Source of the DNA: an uncultured Eubacteriales bacterium | GTDB lineage: Bacteria; Bacillota; Clostridia; Oscillospirales; Oscillospiraceae | Direction of reading: 5' to 3' | DNA length: 5,984 nucleotides | NCBI GenBank assembly: GCA_900548615.1 | Contig: URKW01000116.1 | Location: 1 to 5,984, forward strand | The notes under the pieces: generated by a model | The model's database searches: none | Seen by the model: only the letters and a program-made list of their open reading frames with translations | What the model was told of the DNA's origin: nothing | In this document: piece by piece, positions 4,501 to 5,984 of the stretch | Layout of the letters: each line of letters starts with the position of its first letter | Position numbering within the stretch: the first letter of the stretch is position 1 | Position numbers and translations under genes: made by a program

Positions 4501-5984
4501 GTGCGGTAAGCTGGACCGACCTGAACACCGCAGGCCTGATTTTCGGCAAAGACTACACTTCCGACGGCGTGGACTATACGCTGCGTGCGCCGTCTGTGGG
4601 AAGCGCTAGTACAGGCGCGTATGATTTAGAACGCGGCACGCCCCAAAGCAACGAATGGGATAAGATACTGGACAAGGGCAGCGGATACATCCAAAACTGG
4701 AAAGAAATAGAATCCTGGGGGCAAGATATTAGGGAAAATTGGGATGCCAGTGCACACCGTGGGTACATGTCGGCCCGCTACTGGAATTGCAGCGCTGACA
4801 CGCTCTCCCAGCCATACCAAGGATTCCGCCCCATCCTTGAGGTTCTGGGCCTTGACACGCTGGGCGATGACGGGCTGAAAGCCGTTACCCTGGACCTTGG
4901 CAGCGGTAAGCTGGGCGATGAGAGCAGCATACAGATTATCGTGGAAACCGGCAGCGCATTTACCGCACCTGCCTCCGACGGCCTGACCCGCCCCGACGGA
5001 AATACCGACAACTACTTTAAGTGGCTTGGCAGCGATGGCGAGCTCTACGAACCGGGAGATAACGTTTCGGCGGATGTAAGCAAGCTGACGGCGCAGTTTG
5101 CTCCCAGCAGCCATAGCGTGACCATCACCACGGACACCCTGCCGGACGGCAAGGTGGGCGAGACTTATAGTCAGACCCTGACTGCCGACGGCACCGCACC
5201 CATCACATGGAGCATCGAAAACGGCGGCCTGCCTACCGGTCTGAGCCTGAACAAGGACACCGGCGAGATCAGCGGCACGCCTACTGCGGATGGCACCGCC
5301 AAATTCACCGTTAAGGCGGAAAACAGCGTGGGCAGCGATACGAAGGAGCTGTCTATTACGATAACCAAGGCCGCGCCTGCCGAGTTTACCATCTCCGTGA
5401 AAACAGATGGAAACGGAACGGCTTCCGCATCTCTTGCAAAGGCTGCGGCCGGTACGGAAATCACTCTGAGCGCAACGCCCAACGAGGGCTACCACTTTAA
5501 GGAATGGAAGGTCGAATCGCCGACGGGACTTGTAATCACCAACAACAAATTCACCATGCCGAACAACAACGTGGAGGTCAAAGCAATTTTCGAGGAGGAT
5601 ACGCCTCCCGCGCCTACCGAGCATACCGTCACCGTGACCAGCGGCGGCAACGGAACGGCTTCCGCCTCTCCCTCAAAGGCTGTTGCCGGTGCGGAGATCA
5701 CCCTGACCGCAACGCCCGACAAGGGCTATCACCTCAAGGAGTGGCAGGTTGAATCTCCGACAGGACTTGTAATCACCAACAACAAGTTCACCATGCCGGA
5801 CAGCAATGTAGAGGTCAAGGCAATCTTCGAGGAGGATGCACCGCCTGCGCCTACCGATCCCGCCAAGCCCAACATCAGTGTCACAGGAGCCTACACCTAC
5901 AATGGCTCTGTGCATACCGCGACCGTGAGCGGCTATGATCCCGCCACAATGGACATCTCCGGCAACACCGCCACGGACGCGGGC
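1470..5984 (+). CDS. Giant secreted multidomain surface protein with tandem lectin-like repeats (3'-truncated)
   Basis: The frame is open for 1505 codons from ATG 1470 to the right edge with no stop, so the protein is larger than seen here. It begins with a classical signal peptide and is expected to be exported and displayed on the surface. Domains in order: DUF6273-like (about residues 35-232, with WWLRSPG at 186-192 and GVRPAF from 220); an Ig-like linker domain (about 253-370); three tandem units (371-652, 653-933, 934-1210), each a lectin/FGE-like module ending in GFRP(V/I)LEVL followed by an InlB-B-like module; a He_PIG-like Ig domain (about 1211-1304); two InlB-B-like repeats (1305-1383, 1384-1462); and the start of an MBG/YDG-like domain. 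No catalytic motif is apparent, and the layout suggests an adhesin or ligand-binding stalk protein. Any sortase signal or S-layer anchor would be downstream. It is translationally coupled to the small membrane-protein gene. Function is inferred from architecture. Confidence 0.93.
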   Translation, partial: MKKRILSILLLCCMVLTLLPTAAFAADTGKAIQLGTDALSKNVNTASAPTVYFGQDHENNPAAWRVIGYNGNGVASAQGDMTLLAAGNMSSVLQFADFGTNNRYASSYLKTAIDALAEKLTTEENTAVKKRTLTSGSYNGENTDCVAGEQVDNAVFWPLSTAEAFAVNQDLRIVDKEHTDWAISYWWLRSPGSFDFYVAFVRGNGEVYYSGFDFTTKQYGVRPAFNLNLNAVLFTSAAVGGKPGGGLTPISEYTDNKWKLTLLDNSRNFDVTEKTANGYPGDTVKLNYSGATTGTNEYISVIIADNSGAQYYGRVAQPTEATGTVDIKIPSDLVAGNYTLKVFNEQCNGDYETDYASKFTDISLTVEKVDEQFSLAPGGTYYFDLSSASIPGTVNDALPDKTMHYVPFTYTGTVHAYNLTSAMATTEEDAEQNEYDHSLFVADYAVTHTVSWDDLNNAGLIFGKDYAAGGVDYTLRAPSVGSGSTGSVESQRGTPQSNEWDRILDKDDGYIKNWKYMFSWGQDTYSAFSSGSGRALRGYFSARLWFSSYATDSGPSDGFRPVLEVLNPGTLGSNGLKAVTLDLGGGKLGGSTDTIQIIVKTGESFTAPASEGLTRPDGNTGNYFKWRGSDGELYAPDDNVPADVTKLTAQFDEQFTLAPGGTYYFDLSGVSIPGTADDALPDKTMHYVPFTYAGTVDAYKLTSAMAATDEYAETNKYAHSLFVADYTVTHTVSWDELNAGRLIFGRDYAAGGVDYILRAPSVGSGRIGSAESQRGTPPSNEWDRILDKNDGYIKNWFGMYSWGQDTLSTPASDRAARGYFPPGGWSSAPASHQDAVAGFRPVLEVLNPGSLGSDGLKAVTLDLGGGKLGDESSIQIIVETGSVFTAPASDGLTRPDGNTGNYFMWRDNDGQLYAPGDYVPADVTKLTAQFNLPEQFTLAPGGTYYFDLSGAGIPGTANDALPDATLHYVPFTYAGMVNAYKLTSAMETTEEYAEKNKYDHSLFVAEYNVTRAVSWTDLNTAGLIFGKDYTSDGVDYTLRAPSVGSASTGAYDLERGTPQSNEWDKILDKGSGYIQNWKEIESWGQDIRENWDASAHRGYMSARYWNCSADTLSQPYQGFRPILEVLGLDTLGDDGLKAVTLDLGSGKLGDESSIQIIVETGSAFTAPASDGLTRPDGNTDNYFKWLGSDGELYEPGDNVSADVSKLTAQFAPSSHSVTITTDTLPDGKVGETYSQTLTADGTAPITWSIENGGLPTGLSLNKDTGEISGTPTADGTAKFTVKAENSVGSDTKELSITITKAAPAEFTISVKTDGNGTASASLAKAAAGTEITLSATPNEGYHFKEWKVESPTGLVITNNKFTMPNNNVEVKAIFEEDTPPAPTEHTVTVTSGGNGTASASPSKAVAGAEITLTATPDKGYHLKEWQVESPTGLVITNNKFTMPDSNVEVKAIFEEDAPPAPTDPAKPNISVTGAYTYNGSVHTATVSGYDPATMDISGNTATDAG
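1572..2165 (+). other. N-terminal DUF6273-like domain
   Basis: The segment shows the usual layout of DUF6273 proteins of Clostridia: VYFGQ and AAWRVIGY near the start, a middle part with L(T)SGSY and a FWPLSTAEA stretch, then WWLRSPG (nucleotides 2025-2045) and a closing GVRPAF (2127-2144). The name comes from recalled family hallmarks, not a search. Such domains resemble the formylglycine-generating-enzyme/C-type-lectin type of fold, which would make this a ligand-binding module; that part is inference. The stretch between RSPG and GVRP is rich in aromatic residues and pyrimidine-ended codons. Confidence 0.75.
2226..2579 (+). other. Ig-like domain between DUF6273-like domain and tandem units
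   Basis: About 118 residues of beta-rich sequence: WKLTLLD at the start, PGDTVKLNYSG, YISVIIADNSG, YYGRV, and the ending IPSDLVAGNYTLKVFNEQ before a Lys-Val-Asp linker. The alternating pattern and the final AGNYTLKVF strand are typical of bacterial Ig-like or filamin-like modules. It probably acts as a spacer or in module packing; no specific ligand is evident. Confidence 0.6.
2580..3425 (+). repeat. Tandem unit 1: lectin-like module plus InlB-B-like module
   Basis: The unit spans 846 bp (residues 371-652). It opens with EQFSLAPGGTYYFDL, then HYVPFTY, HSLFVADY, LIFGKDY, LRAPSVGS and SNEWDRILDK, a variable block at 3012-3140, and GFRPVLEVL (3141-3167). The second module, from about 3180, has AVTLDLGGGKLG, FTAPASEGLTRPDGNT, YFKW and a closing KLTAQF. 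This matches the Listeria-Bacteroides (Flg_new/InlB B-repeat) layout of a Val-Thr-Leu-Asp strand, GW/KW core and L-x-A-Q-F end. The first module's closing motif resembles the end of FGE/C-type-lectin-like domains; the fold assignment is inferred. Confidence 0.88.
3426..4268 (+). repeat. Tandem unit 2: lectin-like module plus InlB-B-like module
   Basis: The unit spans 843 bp (residues 653-933) and has the same motif order as unit 1. Its variable block is at 3858-3980 and GFRPVLEVL starts at 3981. The InlB-B-like half runs from about 4020 and ends with a short N-L-P linker after the AQF terminus that the other units lack. The first half is closest to unit 1 around 3630-3800, while the InlB-B-like half is nearly identical at base level to unit 3. 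Confidence 0.88.
4269..5099 (+). repeat. Tandem unit 3: lectin-like module plus InlB-B-like module
   Basis: The unit spans 831 bp (residues 934-1210) and is the last of the three. Its variable block is at 4701-4820, and the closing motif is GFRPILEVL with a Val-to-Ile change. The InlB-B-like half starts near 4860 and ends in KLTAQF at 5099. Its start is closer to unit 1 than to unit 2 around ctcacatcagcaatgg, so its ancestry appears mosaic. Confidence 0.88.
5100..5378 (+). other. He_PIG-like immunoglobulin domain
   Basis: Residues about 1211-1304 carry the classic order of the putative Ig (He_PIG) family: GKVGETYSQTL, PITWSIENGGLPTGLSL, DTGEISGTPTADGTAKFTV and a final LSITITK. Such modules usually act as rigid spacers in surface proteins. 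It separates the tandem units from the C-terminal repeats. Confidence 0.82.
5382..5618 (+). repeat. InlB-B-like repeat, copy 1 (79 residues)
   Basis: The segment starts EFTISVKTDGNGTASAS, continues with ITLSATPNEGYHFKEW, and ends with FTMPNNNVEVKAIFEED and a Pro-rich PPAPT linker. This layout is that of the divergent InlB B-repeat (small beta-grasp-like surface module). It is followed head to tail by a second copy of the same length. Confidence 0.85.
5619..5855 (+). repeat. InlB-B-like repeat, copy 2 (79 residues)
   Basis: This copy has exactly the length of copy 1 (237 bp), in frame, and matches it at 61 of 79 residues. The segment VESPTGLVITNNKFTMP is unchanged, and differences concentrate in the first half. 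It too ends in a PPAPT linker. Confidence 0.85.
5856..5984 (+). other. Start of an MBG/YDG-like domain (cut by window edge)
   Basis: After a DPAKP linker the sequence reads ISVTGAYTYNGSVHTATVSGYD and reaches MDISGNTATDAG at the edge. The YNG...A.VSGYD...SGN.ATDAG spacing fits MBG/YDG-type beta domains that occur, often in tandem, in large Bacillota surface proteins. Only about 43 residues are visible. Confidence 0.6.

Noticed and set aside
3105..4820. Firm annotation of a diversity-generating retroelement in this window
   Set aside because: No reverse transcriptase, accessory gene or template repeat is present, and several variable codons do not fit adenine-only change. It is kept only as a hypothesis.
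2580..5099. Repeat array as a CRISPR or non-coding satellite
   Set aside because: The period is about 280 codons, always a multiple of three, with an unbroken reading frame. These are protein-domain repeats.
4626..5624. Long antisense open frame of 332 codons on the - strand
   Set aside because: It lies wholly inside the surface-protein gene and mirrors its repeats. GC-rich third positions on the + strand suppress antisense stops. The translation has no coherent domain, and the + strand frame has a signal peptide and recognisable modules throughout.

Overview
The window looks like chromosomal or mobile-element DNA from a gut-type Gram-positive anaerobe, probably a Clostridia/Oscillospiraceae-like Bacillota. 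The grounds are strong purine-rich Shine-Dalgarno sites, a T-tailed intrinsic terminator, moderately high GC with GC-rich third positions, a PrsW-family membrane protease, and a very large exported protein built from domains typical of such genomes (DUF6273-like, InlB B-repeat-like, He_PIG-like, MBG/YDG-like). The taxonomic call is an inference. All genes are on the + strand.

Region 1 (1-961) holds the 3' end of a gene for a hydrophobic membrane protein of unknown function. It overlaps by four bases (GTGA) a complete gene for a 209-residue PrsW-family intramembrane protease. A hairpin plus T-run at 979-1012 closes this unit.

Region 2 (about 1013-1119) is an AT-rich intergenic stretch with a weak candidate promoter and a good ribosome binding site.

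Region 3 (1120-5984) holds a small two-helix membrane protein (117 aa) whose stop overlaps (ATGA) the start of a giant secreted protein. That second frame is open for 1505 codons and runs off the right edge without a stop. Its order is: signal peptide; DUF6273-like domain; Ig-like domain; three tandem units of about 280 residues, each a lectin-like module ending in a GFRP(V/I)LEVL motif plus an InlB-B/Flg_new-like module; a He_PIG-like Ig domain; two 79-residue InlB-B-like repeats; and the start of an MBG/YDG-like domain. Any cell-wall anchor would lie beyond the window.

The most interesting signal is in the three tandem units. They are well conserved over most of their length, but each carries a block of about 40 codons just before GFRP that is almost completely re-drawn between copies. 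At several of these codons the first two bases change while the third base stays fixed. This resembles the footprint of adenine-directed diversification by diversity-generating retroelements, or strong diversifying selection on a binding face. No reverse transcriptase or template repeat is in the window, so the mechanism is unproven.
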